In this document: piece after piece, positions 28,573 to 38,598 of the stretch
Numbering within the stretch: the first letter of the stretch is position 1
Layout of the letters: each line of letters opens with the position of its first letter
From: Coxiella endosymbiont of Dermacentor marginatus
GTDB taxonomy: Bacteria > Pseudomonadota > Gammaproteobacteria > Coxiellales > Coxiellaceae
DNA length: 64,000 nucleotides
Direction: 5' to 3'
Assembly (NCBI RefSeq): GCF_907164955.1
Contig: NZ_OU015521.1
Coordinates: 496,001-560,000, forward strand
Notes under the pieces: generated by a model
The model's input: the letters and a program-made list of their open reading frames with translations, nothing else
What the model was told of the DNA's origin: nothing
Databases searched by the model: none
Translations under genes and position numbers: made by a program

Positions 28573-30660
28573 GTGCTTAATGAAATTCCTGTTACCTCTC
28601 TTAGAGGCGTAGGACCAAAAACGAACGAACTTTTAGAAAATCTAAATATTTACACCCTTCAAGATCTTTTATTTCATTTACCATTACGGTATGAAGATCG
28701 GACTCAATTGACGCCGTTAGGTGCATTACGATGTGGTGATCAAACAACTATTGAAGGATTTATTAAATTTACAAACATTAATCGTGGCCGAAAGCGAAGT
28801 CTCTCCTGTTATATTGAAGATGCAACAGGATCTCTCATCCTCTTATTCTACTATTTTAATTCTCAAAAATACCATCGGTTAATGAAACGAGGATTGCGAT
28901 TAAGATGCTTTGGCACGATTCGGCAGAATTACCAAGGTCGATTAGAAATGGTTCATCCAGAATTTCAAATCATTAATGCAACTATTCCTATTTCCACTGA
29001 AGAGCATTTAACTCCTGTATACTCAACAACGAAAGGATTACCACAAGCTAAATTACGTGATTTACTGTCTCAATCATTAAGTTATTTAAAAAAACCTGAT
29101 GTTCTTGAGGAATTATTTCCAGAATCTTTACGTACAGACTTTAATTTACCAACCTTAATATCTTCACTATTCTATGTGCATCGTCCTCCTCCGGATGCTC
29201 CTTTTAAGTTACTAAAATTAGGTAAGCATTTGACGCAGCAACGCTTAATTATTGAAGAATTAGTGGCACAACAGATTGGTCTTCTGAATTTGCGCTCATA
29301 CGCGAAAACGTGTTTAGCACCGATTCTAAATTTAGAAACAAAAGGGCAGAATAAATTACGTCAAGCATTGCCATTTAAATTAACAGCAGCTCAAGAGTGC
29401 GTTATTTCAGAAATTAATAAGGATTTAAAACAATCTTATCCTATGCAACGATTAGTGCAGGGAGATGTGGGTTCTGGTAAAACTGTTGTAGTAGCAATGG
29501 CAATTATTAAAGTAGTGGAAAATAATTACCAATGTGCCGTAATGGCACCGACAGAAATATTAGCTGAACAGCATTATCTTGCTTTTCAAAAATGGTTAGG
29601 CCCTTTAGGAATTCAAGTGGGGTGGCTAACCGGAAGTTTAAATAATGCAACCCGAGAACAAGCATTACAAAAAATACGTCAGGGTGAGAATCAAGTAATT
29701 GTTGGAACTCACGCACTTTTTCAAGAAAATGTAGTTTTCTATAAGTTAGGTTTGACTGTTATCGATGAACAACACCGCTTTGGTGTTCATCAACGATTAG
29801 CTTTGAAAGAGAAAAGAAGTAATAATTCTATTTATCCGCATCAATTGATCATGACAGCTACACCAATTCCAAGAACTCTAGCTTTAACAGCTTATGCGAA
29901 TCTTGATGTTTCTATAATTGATGAATTACCACCAGGAAGGAAATCCATTACTACTGTTTTAATTTCTAATGGAAGGCGTAGTGAAGTAATCACACGAATT
30001 AAACAAAATTTCAAACGAGGTAAGCAAGCTTATTGGGTTTGTACCTTGATTAAAGATTCTGAAATATTGCAATGTGAAGCAGCGGAAGCCGCTTATAAAA
30101 AATTGCGGCAGTTACTAACTCATTTGACTGTAGGTTTGATTCATGGAAGATTAAATAGAAATGAAAAAGATACTGTAATGATGAACTTTAAATCAGGAAA
30201 AATCGATGTACTAGTTGCAACAATGGTAATTGAAGTAGGGTTGGATGTTCCTAATGCAAGTTTAATAATAATAGAAAATGCAGAACGATTAGGTCTTTCT
30301 CAAATTCATCAGTTGCGAGGGCGAGTAGGACGTGGAAAATATAAAAGTTACTGCATCTTACTTTATCAAAAACCGTTATCGCAATATGCACGTAACCGAT
30401 TGATTTTAATTCGAGATTCTCAAGATGGGTTTGCTGTAGCTCAAAAGGATCTTGAATTGCGAGGACCAGGAGAGTTATTAGGAACGCGTCAAGCTGGACT
30501 ATTCCAGTTTCGTATTGCAGATTTGAATCGGAACCAATATCAATATTTATTGCCTCAAGCACAACAAGTTGCTAAGCAAATGCTGGAGCAATACCCACTT
30601 CATGCTACTCGATTATTGAGACGTTGGTTGAGAAATGCCGAAACTTATATAGGCTCCTGA
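28573..30660 (+). CDS. recG: ATP-dependent DNA helicase RecG
   Basis: RecG remodels stalled forks and branched DNA. The 695-residue protein has an N-terminal wedge (OB) domain, Walker A MQRLVQGDVGSGKTVVVAMA (about 294-313), IDEQHRFGVHQR (motif II, DEQH), MTATPIPRTLALT (motif III), and motifs V and VI VATMVIEVGLDVPNAS and HQLRGRVGRG. GTG 28573 is the start (VLNEIPVTSLRGVGPK). It follows the ridA relic by 51 bases. Intact. Confidence 0.96.
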   Translation: MLNEIPVTSLRGVGPKTNELLENLNIYTLQDLLFHLPLRYEDRTQLTPLGALRCGDQTTIEGFIKFTNINRGRKRSLSCYIEDATGSLILLFYYFNSQKYHRLMKRGLRLRCFGTIRQNYQGRLEMVHPEFQIINATIPISTEEHLTPVYSTTKGLPQAKLRDLLSQSLSYLKKPDVLEELFPESLRTDFNLPTLISSLFYVHRPPPDAPFKLLKLGKHLTQQRLIIEELVAQQIGLLNLRSYAKTCLAPILNLETKGQNKLRQALPFKLTAAQECVISEINKDLKQSYPMQRLVQGDVGSGKTVVVAMAIIKVVENNYQCAVMAPTEILAEQHYLAFQKWLGPLGIQVGWLTGSLNNATREQALQKIRQGENQVIVGTHALFQENVVFYKLGLTVIDEQHRFGVHQRLALKEKRSNNSIYPHQLIMTATPIPRTLALTAYANLDVSIIDELPPGRKSITTVLISNGRRSEVITRIKQNFKRGKQAYWVCTLIKDSEILQCEAAEAAYKKLRQLLTHLTVGLIHGRLNRNEKDTVMMNFKSGKIDVLVATMVIEVGLDVPNASLIIIENAERLGLSQIHQLRGRVGRGKYKSYCILLYQKPLSQYARNRLILIRDSQDGFAVAQKDLELRGPGELLGTRQAGLFQFRIADLNRNQYQYLLPQAQQVAKQMLEQYPLHATRLLRRWLRNAETYIGS

Positions 30661-31001
30661 TAAGTAACCTTTATAATCTTTTAACTATATATTGGACTTA
30701 TTTAAATTTTAAAATAGTGTAGATAAAGATTTTTACTTGAGTAATTAAATTAGACTTGCAGAAAATTAAAAAAAATAAGTTTCATTCCCAGAACAATTTC
30801 ATTATTTTTTCTAGTATCTTATTTTTCATCGATTGATACCAAAACAGCTTGTTAGTTTATCTGATAGTCCGTCAGATTTTTAGGGTCTTTATTTTACCTG
30901 ATGAATAATTAACTAATATTAAAAGGTTGCATTAAGAGAGAAATTACTATTAAATAGGTCCGCTCTTTGCGGTAATATTAACTTATTAAAGGGGAAATTG
31001 A
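30661..31001. other. Leader/promoter region before the outer-membrane barrel gene
   Basis: No gene remnant was seen. A weak promoter candidate has TTGCAT at 30927-30932 and TTAAAT at 30950-30955 (17-base spacing). A strong AAAGGGGAAA Shine-Dalgarno run lies just before the ATG at 31002, consistent with a highly expressed envelope protein. The promoter call is tentative. Confidence 0.3.
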
Positions 31002-31709
31002 ATGTCGGTAAAAAGATTAATAACATTGGCTACTGCGAGTATCGCTAGTGTCGGTGTTACTTCCGCTGTAGTAGCCGGAGGTCCTGATTACGTGCTTACT
31101 CCAAGCTGTTCAGGTGCTTATGTTGAAGGTAATATGATAGGCTATGCTTATCATCCTTGGCAAAGTGATGTAACAACTGTACCTGGTACACTCAGAAATT
31201 TTGATCTTATTTCAAGCTCTTGTCGAGGGAACGGTGGTTTTACATTCGGTGATAACTTAGGTTATCAGTTCAATCAGTATTTTGCTCTTGAAGGTGGTTG
31301 GTTCTATTTGCCTAAAGCAAAATTCACCACAATTTATCCAGAAACGTTTACAATAAAGAGTAGTATTGCTTATGCAGCATTGAAGGTTGTGGCTCCTGTT
31401 TATGAAAATACTCATGTGTTTGGTAAAGTAGGTGTTTCTTACACCTACAATCGGTTTAGGCACATTGCTTTAGAAAGTTCAGACTTAACTAATGTTAATA
31501 ACTTAACTAATGTCAATAATGTTACTAGCCGTTCAAATTATTTGAATCCATTATTTGCAGCTGGCGTTCAGTACTATCTCAGACCAGATTGGACTGTAAA
31601 CGCACAATACGCTTTCGTACCAGGTTATCGAAGCGCTTCCTTTAGTGACTTTGTTGCACCTGTTGCACACCTATTTACGATTGGCGTTGGTTATAAATTC
31701 TTAATGTAA
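31002..31709 (+). CDS. OmpA-like outer-membrane beta-barrel protein
   Basis: A 235-residue predicted outer-membrane barrel. Residues 1-25 form a signal peptide (MSVKRLITLATASIASVGV, cleavage likely after VVA). The mature part alternates hydrophobic and polar residues in beta-strand fashion, with GYQFNQYFALEGGWFYLPKA, KVGVSYTYNRF and a C-terminal strand ending in GVGYKFLM, typical of OmpA-like eight-strand barrels. No C-terminal peptidoglycan-binding domain is present. One predicted loop carries a tandem repeat LTNVNN x2. It lies between recG and htpG, as an OmpA-like protein does in C. burnetii as I recall. Confidence 0.85.
   Translation: MSVKRLITLATASIASVGVTSAVVAGGPDYVLTPSCSGAYVEGNMIGYAYHPWQSDVTTVPGTLRNFDLISSSCRGNGGFTFGDNLGYQFNQYFALEGGWFYLPKAKFTTIYPETFTIKSSIAYAALKVVAPVYENTHVFGKVGVSYTYNRFRHIALESSDLTNVNNLTNVNNVTSRSNYLNPLFAAGVQYYLRPDWTVNAQYAFVPGYRSASFSDFVAPVAHLFTIGVGYKFLM
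31485..31520 (+). repeat. 18-base tandem duplication in the barrel gene
   Basis: Units at 31485-31502 and 31503-31520 differ at two bases and each encodes LTNVNN, in frame. They lie in a segment that should form an exposed loop. Confidence 0.85.
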
Positions 31710-31891
31710 TTAAACGACATAATTAAACGGCTAGTGCGGCCGTGACTCTAGGGATTAGAGAAAATGGGGGGTAGAGCCAGTCTCGCGATAGAGTGTGTCT
31801 ATATTTTTGACTCGAGATTTGCTATTCTGTTTTTGTTTATGTTCCTATACAAAGTAAAAGTAGAGTTTTAAAATACTCTGGGAGAGTCGCG

Positions 31892-33787
31892 ATGTCTTTT
31901 CAACCTAAAATAGAAACTTTGTCGTTCGAAGCTGAGGTTAAGCAATTGTTGCAATTAGTGACACATTCTCTTTACAGCAATGATGAAGTTTTTTTACGAG
32001 AATTAATTTCCAACAGTTCAGATGCAGAAGATAAGTTGAATTACCAAGCCCTTTCGAACTCAGATTTATATGAAGACGATGTTGAATTAAAGATTTGGGT
32101 TGATATTGAAAAAGATAATCATACCATTACTGTTCGTGATAACGGTATTGGAATGAATCGTGAAGAAGTAATTGAGAATTTAGGGACCATTGCTAAATCA
32201 GGAACACGTGTGTTTCGTGAATTATTAACAGGGAAACAAGCAAAAGAATCTCAATCAATTGGTCAGTTTGGTGTTGGATTTTATTCAGCTTTCATTGTAG
32301 CCGATCGCGTCATAGTGCGTACACGTCGTGCAGGTTTGAAAGCAAATCAGGGTGTTGAGTGGGAGTCAAATGGGAAAGGTGAGTACACCATTAAAAATAT
32401 CAATAAGTTTTCTCGTGGAACTGAAGTCATTTTACATATTAAAAAAGAGAAAGCAGAATTTTTAGATGCCATGCGCTTGCGTTCGATTATCACTAAATAT
32501 TCTGATCATATTTTATGTCCTATTATAATGAAAAGGATAACTGTTAAGAGTGAGAACGAGAATAAAGATGAGAAAAAGCCTGAAGAGGAAGTTGTTAACC
32601 GTGCAAATGCTTTATGGGCACTGCCTAAAGATAAAATTAAAGAAGAAGAATATAAAGAATTTTACAAACATATTGCTCACGATTTTGAAGACCCTTTAGC
32701 TTGGATACATAATAGAGTTGAAGGTAAATTAGAATACACCACCCTATTATATATCCCAGCGAAAGTACCTTTTAATCTTTGGAGCCGTGAAGGACAACGT
32801 GGACTTAAATTATATGTCAAACGCGTTTTTATAATGGACAATGCTGAGCATTTTATGCCAATGTATCTTCGCTTTGTTAAAGGGATTATAGATTCTAACG
32901 ATTTACCGCTAAACATTTCGCGCGAATTATTACAATCGAACAAGATTGTTAAAAAAATAAAAGCAGGTTGTATCAAACGCGTGCTAAGTCTTTTAGAAGA
33001 ATTAACTAATGACAAAGAAAAATATATAAAATTTTGGAAAGCATTTGGTCGGGTGTTAAAAGAAGGTCCAGCGGAAGATTTTGCTAATTGTAATCGGATT
33101 TCCAGTTTATTACGCTTTTCTTCGACTCATAACAACGATGAAGAAGAAAATGTCGCGTTGGAAGATTATATCAGTCGAATGAAACCAGGACAAGATAAAA
33201 TCTATTACATTGTTGCAGCTACTTATTTATCTGCAAAAAACAGTCCATTGCTTGAAGTTTTCCTTAAAAAAGGAATAGAAGTTTTGTTGATGCACGATCG
33301 CGTGGATGAATGGCTGATTGCTCATCTAACGGAATTTAAAGGAAAATCCTTACAATCAGTAGCTATAGATACTTTAGACTTAGGTAAATTAGAAAAAGAA
33401 GAAACAGTAGAAACCAAAAAATCAGGAAAAGAACTAGATGACATAATAAAAAAATTCAAGGAAATTCTAGGCGAAAAAGTGAAAGAGGTTCGTATTACAA
33501 ATCGATTAACTGATTCACCTAGTTGTGTAGTTTTTGATGAAAATGAAATGAGTAGCCATTTGCAAAGGTTATTTTTACAAACAGGTCAAGAAATTATTCA
33601 AACAAAACCAATTTTAGAAATTAATCCCACTCATCCTTTAATTTTACGCGTGAAAAATGAACTAAAAAACAAGTGCTTAAATCGTTGGGCAGAATTGTTG
33701 CTCAATCAAGCACTTTTAGCAGAAGGGAAACAACTTAACAATCCTGCAGGATTTGTGAAAGTAGTAGATGAATTACTATTAGGATGA
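31892..33787 (+). CDS. htpG: Chaperone HtpG (Hsp90)
   Basis: HtpG is the bacterial Hsp90 ATP-dependent chaperone. The 631-residue protein has the GHKL ATPase N-terminus: [18 protein letters not shown] (about 31-48), [20 protein letters not shown] and FGVGFYSAF, followed by middle and C-terminal dimerisation domains. [12 protein letters not shown] differs from the usual NASDAxDK at one position. A 16-base tandem duplication at the 3' end (33767-33798) replaces the original last residues LEGE with LG. The N-terminal sequence is otherwise canonical. Confidence 0.96.
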   Translation: MSFQPKIETLSFEAEVKQLLQLVTHSLYSNDEVFLRELISNSSDAEDKLNYQALSNSDLYEDDVELKIWVDIEKDNHTITVRDNGIGMNREEVIENLGTIAKSGTRVFRELLTGKQAKESQSIGQFGVGFYSAFIVADRVIVRTRRAGLKANQGVEWESNGKGEYTIKNINKFSRGTEVILHIKKEKAEFLDAMRLRSIITKYSDHILCPIIMKRITVKSENENKDEKKPEEEVVNRANALWALPKDKIKEEEYKEFYKHIAHDFEDPLAWIHNRVEGKLEYTTLLYIPAKVPFNLWSREGQRGLKLYVKRVFIMDNAEHFMPMYLRFVKGIIDSNDLPLNISRELLQSNKIVKKIKAGCIKRVLSLLEELTNDKEKYIKFWKAFGRVLKEGPAEDFANCNRISSLLRFSSTHNNDEEENVALEDYISRMKPGQDKIYYIVAATYLSAKNSPLLEVFLKKGIEVLLMHDRVDEWLIAHLTEFKGKSLQSVAIDTLDLGKLEKEETVETKKSGKELDDIIKKFKEILGEKVKEVRITNRLTDSPSCVVFDENEMSSHLQRLFLQTGQEIIQTKPILEINPTHPLILRVKNELKNKCLNRWAELLLNQALLAEGKQLNNPAGFVKVVDELLLG

Positions 33788-33798
33788 ATTACTATTAG
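33767..33798 (+). repeat. 16-base tandem duplication at the htpG stop
   Basis: GATGAATTACTATTAG occurs at 33767-33782 and again directly at 33783-33798. The first copy gives DELLL and then, read across the junction, GGA TGA. Without the duplication the frame would read DELLLEGE before TAG. Confidence 0.9.
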
Positions 33799-34014
33799 AA
33801 GGTGAATAGTTGCAGTATGGTTATTTAGAAGAGGTGTACCCCAGCCGGCCCATCATACCGTAAGGTGATGATTTTGCTTTAAAGCCTGTTTTCTATGAGG
33901 GTTTTTTATAAATAAAATATTTTAAGTAATTTATGTATTGTGCTATGTAGAGTAATTTCTTGCTCTCCGTTCTAAAATAGGGAATAGAGAGAGAACGTGT
34001 GGGCTATTTTAAAG

Positions 34015-34866
34015 CTACTTTAAATTATTAGCAGCTTGTAGTGTATTTTCGAGAAGAGTAGCAACAGTCATTGGCCCCACACCACCTGGAACTGGAGTTA
34101 TCCAAGCAGCTTTTTCTTTAGCAGTTTCAAAATCGATATCACCAACAATTTTATTTTGATTTAACCTACTAAATCCAACATCAACCACAATAGCACCTGA
34201 TTTAATCCATTTGCTTTGAATAATTCCTGGTTTTCCAATAGCGACGATTAATAGATCTGCTGCATTAACGTGTTTTGATAAATTTTGAGTAAAACGGTGA
34301 CACACAGTGGTAGTGCATTTAGCTAATAATAATTCTAGGGCCATAGGACGGCCTACAATATTTGAAGCACCAACAACAACAGCGTGCTTTCCGGTGAGGT
34401 TTTCATTAGTTTCTCTTAAGAGCGTTACAATTCCAGCAGGAGTGCAAGGACGTAATGCTGGATGACGCTGTATGAGACGACCAAGATTATACGGGTGGAA
34501 GCCATCAACATCTTTACTTGGATGAATGCGTTCGATTAAATAGGAAGTGTTCATATGCACAGGTAAAGGAAGTTGGAGAAGAATACCGTGAATGTTGGAA
34601 TCAGCATTGCATTGATCAATTTTTGTTGCTAATTCTTTTTCTGGTATGGTGTTATCCATTCTGTAGACCATTGAGCGAATACCAACTGCCTGACAAGCTA
34701 ATTCTTTTTGACGAACATAAGTAGCGGAAGCAGGATCATCTCCCACTAAAATAACAGATAAGCTAGGAGCTAAAAGACCTTTCTTTTTCCGTGCAAAAAT
34801 AGCTTCTTTGACGCGTATTTTGACCTTTGCTGCACACGCACGTCCGTCTAAAATTTGTGGGGTCAT
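34015..34866 (-). CDS. folD: Methylenetetrahydrofolate dehydrogenase/cyclohydrolase
   Basis: FolD interconverts 5,10-methylene- and 10-formyl-tetrahydrofolate for purines, fMet and thymidylate. The 283-residue enzyme has the active-site [14 protein letters not shown] (about 50-63, with catalytic Lys), [10 protein letters not shown] (about 94-103), the Rossmann [18 protein letters not shown] (about 161-178) and [19 protein letters not shown] near 260. It is convergent with htpG. The intact enzyme is consistent with folate metabolism being kept alongside folK. Confidence 0.96.
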   Translation of the reverse strand: MTPQILDGRACAAKVKIRVKEAIFARKKKGLLAPSLSVILVGDDPASATYVRQKELACQAVGIRSMVYRMDNTIPEKELATKIDQCNADSNIHGILLQLPLPVHMNTSYLIERIHPSKDVDGFHPYNLGRLIQRHPALRPCTPAGIVTLLRETNENLTGKHAVVVGASNIVGRPMALELLLAKCTTTVCHRFTQNLSKHVNAADLLIVAIGKPGIIQSKWIKSGAIVVDVGFSRLNQNKIVGDIDFETAKEKAAWITPVPGGVGPMTVATLLENTLQAANNLK

Positions 34867-35744
34867 ACAGTTCTTTCTCTAACGTAAATTATAAGGCTGC
34901 ATAAAAAACAGTCCTCAGAAATTCTTCCTATACAACCAAACCAATCCAATAGAACCTTGTTCCAATGATGTGGTTGATGCAACGTAGTTTAACTACAGTG
35001 GTTATCGATGAGCAATAGTGAAAGCAGTACTCTACGTTTAACGATATAGTATTTAGATATGTAAGCACTTAACCTTTTGAAGGATTGACTTTTTTTAGTA
35101 GCTAGTTCTTCTAAATTTAGTGATATTTATCATTCTAAAGATGTGAACCGCATTGTAACTGTTAATTAAATCAGAAAGAATACAAATAATTTCGGTACAT
35201 ACTCTCGCGAATTTCATAGTAGTAATGATAGGAACCAAAATCAGTGAGCGATAACGGGGAACGAGGGTCTGATTGTATTGAATAGAGACTGCAATACATT
35301 TTTCCTACAACATATCTTATAGATAAAGCTAGCTATGGAAATAATCATTGGGGATACTTATACAAGTAATTTAAAATAGCTTACTATACCACAACTTAAT
35401 AATTAAGCTAAAATTTGTGAGATTTTTCTGGCATTCATTGTCAAAGACTAGTGGCTTTATATATTTAGAATATAAAAACTGTAGTTAATCTCTTAACCGT
35501 CGAAAAAGAACAACTTTTGCTATCATGCAAACTTTCTTATTTTAGTTTAAGAGTAGATAGATAAAGTCTTTCATTTTAAGTTAGCAAAGACTGATTTCCA
35601 TATTATAAGTTCTCTAACAATAAGAAAAGATATCTTTAAATGTGTCCTGATGAGATGAATAGTAAATAAAATAAATGATTAGGAATCATATCTAAAAAAG
35701 ATAAATTAAAAATATATAGAAAAACCTTAAAAATTTTTACTTAA
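34867..35744. other. Gene-free region of about 0.9 kb between folD and gloB
   Basis: No intact gene is present. The minus strand at about 35190-35280 keeps a protein-like run (SLTDFGSYHYYYEIRESMYR) without a start or continuation that I could assign. The rest is AT-rich with stops in every frame. Confidence 0.45.
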
Positions 35745-36518
35745 TCAAAATTTATCTTTCCATCGACGTAAAGCTGCAAAAACAGCAATTTCATCAGTAA
35801 AAGAATGACCATGATATTCTATTACACTTCTCTGAATACTCTTTTTATGACACCGGAGGAAAGGATTAGTATCAAGTTCAAGCTGAAGAGTCGGAGGCAG
35901 TATAGGGAGATTTTGGCTAATTTTTTTCTGAGTTTCTACAATTCGCTTCTTAAGTTTAAGATTATTAGGATCAACAATTTTAGCGAATTCGAGGTTTTTC
36001 TTAGTATATTCATGCCCACAATAAACTCGGGTATCAAAAGGGAGAGCTGCTAATTTGAGTAATGAACGATAAAGTTGGTCCGGTGAACCTTCTAAAATCC
36101 GGCCACAGCCTCCAGAAAATAATGTATCACCAGTAAAAACCAACTGATGACCATAATAAGCAATGTGACTTAAGGTGTGTCCTGGTATAGATAAAATATT
36201 AAAAGTAAGATCCAGTGAGGATAAAGTAAGGTGATCACCACCTTTAATAAGGTGGTCGCAGCAAGGGATCATAGCTTCATCTGGCCCGTAAACAGGCACG
36301 AGATATTTTTCTAAAAGACCTGAGATACCATGCGTATGATCCCAGTGATGGTGAGTAAGTAATATAGCTGTTAGTGTTAAATCTTGTTGTTCCAACACAT
36401 CAAGAATTGGTTTTGTTTCCCCAGGATCGATTACTACGGCATTTTTTTTCTTTGGATGCACGATAGCCCAAATATAGTTATCATTAAGAGCTGGAATGGA
36501 AAGAATTATATGAGACAT
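35745..36518 (-). CDS. gloB: Hydroxyacylglutathione hydrolase (glyoxalase II)
   Basis: GloB hydrolyses S-lactoylglutathione, completing methylglyoxal detoxification. The 257-residue metallo-beta-lactamase fold enzyme has LTHHHWDHTHG (about 54-64), SIPGHTLSHIAYYG near 112, FTGDTLFSGGCGRILEG (about 129-145) and VYCGHEYT near 168, covering the two-metal site. It is divergent from the methyltransferase-rnhA-dnaQ group, the same arrangement as gloB/yafS/rnhA in enterobacteria. A small internal hairpin (ACCACCTT/AAGGTGGT) at 36237 is probably codon-driven. Confidence 0.96.
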   Translation of the reverse strand: MSHIILSIPALNDNYIWAIVHPKKKNAVVIDPGETKPILDVLEQQDLTLTAILLTHHHWDHTHGISGLLEKYLVPVYGPDEAMIPCCDHLIKGGDHLTLSSLDLTFNILSIPGHTLSHIAYYGHQLVFTGDTLFSGGCGRILEGSPDQLYRSLLKLAALPFDTRVYCGHEYTKKNLEFAKIVDPNNLKLKKRIVETQKKISQNLPILPPTLQLELDTNPFLRCHKKSIQRSVIEYHGHSFTDEIAVFAALRRWKDKF

Positions 36519-36574
36519 TAGGAAAGAGTGTTGCCCTTATAGAAAACAATTAAATACTTTGAACAGTATAAAAT

Positions 36575-37324
36575 ATGAATTCAGCATTTGCGAATATGGA
36601 GCAGTCGTTAGAGATCATGCAGGATTGGTATCAACATCCTCCAGGATCATTGGTGTTGTCTTTGGAAAGTGAAGAAGCGACACGATTCTTAAAAACTATT
36701 CGTGGAAAATATTTAATTCAGATGGGTGGAGAGACTGCCCTTGCACATTCAGCAGGAAGCCCTATTCTCTACCATATTCAATTAACTTCAGGACTTACTG
36801 ATAATTTATTATCTATACGAACGGATTGGCAGGAACTACCTTTATTACCAGAAAGTATCGATATTTTTATGTTGGTACATGTATTAGAATTTATTGATTA
36901 TCCTGTTAAATTAATTCAAGAAATTTTCCAAGTATTGAAACCAGAGGGCAGATTATTCATTTTCGGTTTTAATCCTTGGAGTTTATGGGGGCTTGAGAAA
37001 TTATTTTCTATTAAGCGAGGAGTTCCCTGGAATGGAAAATTTTGGTCCCGCGAACAAGTAAAGCGATGGTTGATTAATTTTAAATATTCCATTTCTTTTA
37101 GCAAAACTTTTTGTTATGGTTTATCGTGTAAAAATAAACTAAATCAGCGAGTGCATTTAATTAATGAACTAATCGGGCAGGCTTGTTTTCCTACAGCAGG
37201 TGGTATTTATTTGTTAGTAGCTAGGAAAGCAGTTTACGCACCACTCCATCGTAGAATTTTATGGAAAAAAGAGCTGATGATTCCCCAAGCGTCATTAAAC
37301 CAACTCCCATCTATGAAATTATGA
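36575..37324 (+). CDS. YafS-like SAM-dependent methyltransferase
   Basis: A class I methyltransferase-like protein of 249 residues. The late motifs are clear: LLPESIDIFMLVHVLEFIDY (about 89-108) and IFQVLKPEGRLFIFGFNPWS (about 116-136) have the shape of Methyltransf_11 proteins. The glycine-rich SAM motif is degenerate (LIQMGGETAL instead of a DxGxG form), as in YafS relatives. It stands where yafS stands in E. coli, between gloB and rnhA. Substrate unknown. It overlaps rnhA by four bases (ATGA). Confidence 0.78.
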   Translation: MNSAFANMEQSLEIMQDWYQHPPGSLVLSLESEEATRFLKTIRGKYLIQMGGETALAHSAGSPILYHIQLTSGLTDNLLSIRTDWQELPLLPESIDIFMLVHVLEFIDYPVKLIQEIFQVLKPEGRLFIFGFNPWSLWGLEKLFSIKRGVPWNGKFWSREQVKRWLINFKYSISFSKTFCYGLSCKNKLNQRVHLINELIGQACFPTAGGIYLLVARKAVYAPLHRRILWKKELMIPQASLNQLPSMKL

Positions 37325-37773
37325 AAAAGAAACAAAATATTGTTTATCTATATTGCGATGGTGCTTGTCGCGGAAATCCAGGCCCTGGTGGATGGGGGGT
37401 TTTACTACGTTATAACGGCTATGAACGTCAGCTTTATGGTAATGTTGTCAATACGACCAACAATCAAATGGAATTAATAGCTGCCATTAAAGCATTTAAA
37501 GCATTAAAGCATCCTTGTTATGTTATTGCTACTACAGATTCTCAATATTTACGTCGTGGAGTAACTGAATGGCTCCCTGTATGGAAAAAACGACAATGGA
37601 AAACTAGCAAGAAAAAACCAGTTAAAAATAAGGTGTTGTGGGAATCCTTAGAAAGTGAAATTAGAAGTCATACGATTTGTTGGAAATGGGTAAAGGGTCA
37701 TAGTGGTCACTCAGAAAATGAGATTGCAGACTACTTAGCTAATCAAGGTATTGATGAATTATTATCAAATTAA
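37321..37773 (+). CDS. rnhA: Ribonuclease HI
   Basis: RNase HI degrades RNA in RNA-DNA hybrids. The frame is open from 37261, but ATG 37321, overlapping the methyltransferase stop, gives MKKKQNIVYLYCDGACRGNP and 150 residues, the normal length. The catalytic Asp-Glu-Asp-Asp set is present: YCDGACRGN, NNQMELIAA, ATTDSQY and ENEIADYLAN. WKWVKGHSGH holds the conserved histidine. dnaQ follows in the same direction. Confidence 0.96.
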   Translation: MKKKQNIVYLYCDGACRGNPGPGGWGVLLRYNGYERQLYGNVVNTTNNQMELIAAIKAFKALKHPCYVIATTDSQYLRRGVTEWLPVWKKRQWKTSKKKPVKNKVLWESLESEIRSHTICWKWVKGHSGHSENEIADYLANQGIDELLSN

Positions 37774-37881
37774 AATTTAGCAACAAAAATTTTTGTATCG
37801 ATATCACGAATTTTTATGTATGATTTTGTGTGATTTTAATAATTTTGATTTTAGTAATTTTTAGAATTAAGCGGAATTTTT

Positions 37882-38598
37882 ATGCGGCAAATTGTCTTGG
37901 ATACAGAAACGACCGGTCTCGAGCTAGAAGAGGGACATCGGATTATTGAAATTGGTTGTTTAGAGATGATTGATAGACATTTAACAGGCCGACATCTCCA
38001 TTTTTATGTTAATCCAGGCCGTTCTATCGAACACGATGCTATTATGGTGCACGGTATTACAGAAAGTTTTTTATCTGATAAGCCTTCATTTAAAGATATT
38101 TCAGATGAACTCATTACTTTTCTCAAGGGATCTGAACTAATCATTCATAATGCCCAATTCGACGTGGCTTTTTTAAATCACGAATTAAAGCTTACCGGAA
38201 AATCTTTCAAATTGATCCCAGATTATTGTCAAATTTTTGATACTTTATCAATTGCTCGACGAAAACATCCTGGGCAGCGTAATAATTTAGATGCTCTTTG
38301 TCGACGATACCATATCGATAGTTCCAATCGAGAATATCATGGAGCGTTATTGGATGCTAAACTTCTAGCCCAAGTTTATTTGTTAATGACCGGTGGCCAA
38401 ACTAAGTTATTTGAACATCAAGATTCTATCATTATCATGCAGTCATCTCAAATGTGGCGACTAGATAGGAACCGAAAATCTTTACCTGTTATAGCAGCAA
38501 ATAAGGAAGAAAAAGTAGCACATAAGGCTTTCTTAGAGTTATTAAAGAGAACAGGAGTTTGTCTATGGTCTGAACCCTGTGATATCGAGAGCCATTGA
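37882..38598 (+). CDS. dnaQ: DNA polymerase III epsilon subunit (proofreading exonuclease)
   Basis: Epsilon is the 3'-5' proofreading subunit of the replicative polymerase. The 238-residue protein contains Exo I LDTETTGLE (about 6-14), Exo II IIHNAQFDVAFLNHEL (about 88-103) and Exo III HGALLDAKLLAQVYL (about 154-168), i.e. all the catalytic acidic residues and the histidine. The C-terminal tail that binds the alpha subunit is present. Its intact state means the high mutation load here is not explained by loss of this proofreader. Confidence 0.95.
   Translation: MRQIVLDTETTGLELEEGHRIIEIGCLEMIDRHLTGRHLHFYVNPGRSIEHDAIMVHGITESFLSDKPSFKDISDELITFLKGSELIIHNAQFDVAFLNHELKLTGKSFKLIPDYCQIFDTLSIARRKHPGQRNNLDALCRRYHIDSSNREYHGALLDAKLLAQVYLLMTGGQTKLFEHQDSIIIMQSSQMWRLDRNRKSLPVIAANKEEKVAHKAFLELLKRTGVCLWSEPCDIESH

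Noticed and set aside
29763-29792. Inverted repeat around the DEQH motif of recG
   Set aside because: Imperfect arms dictated by the conserved DEQHRFGVHQ codons.
36237-36260. ACCACCTT/AAGGTGGT inverted repeat inside gloB
   Set aside because: Only 8 bp and explained by the conserved HLIKGGDHL coding sequence.
37261-37320. Upstream start for RNase HI
   Set aside because: It would overlap the methyltransferase gene by 64 bases and add residues absent from the family; the ATGA overlap at 37321 is the usual arrangement.
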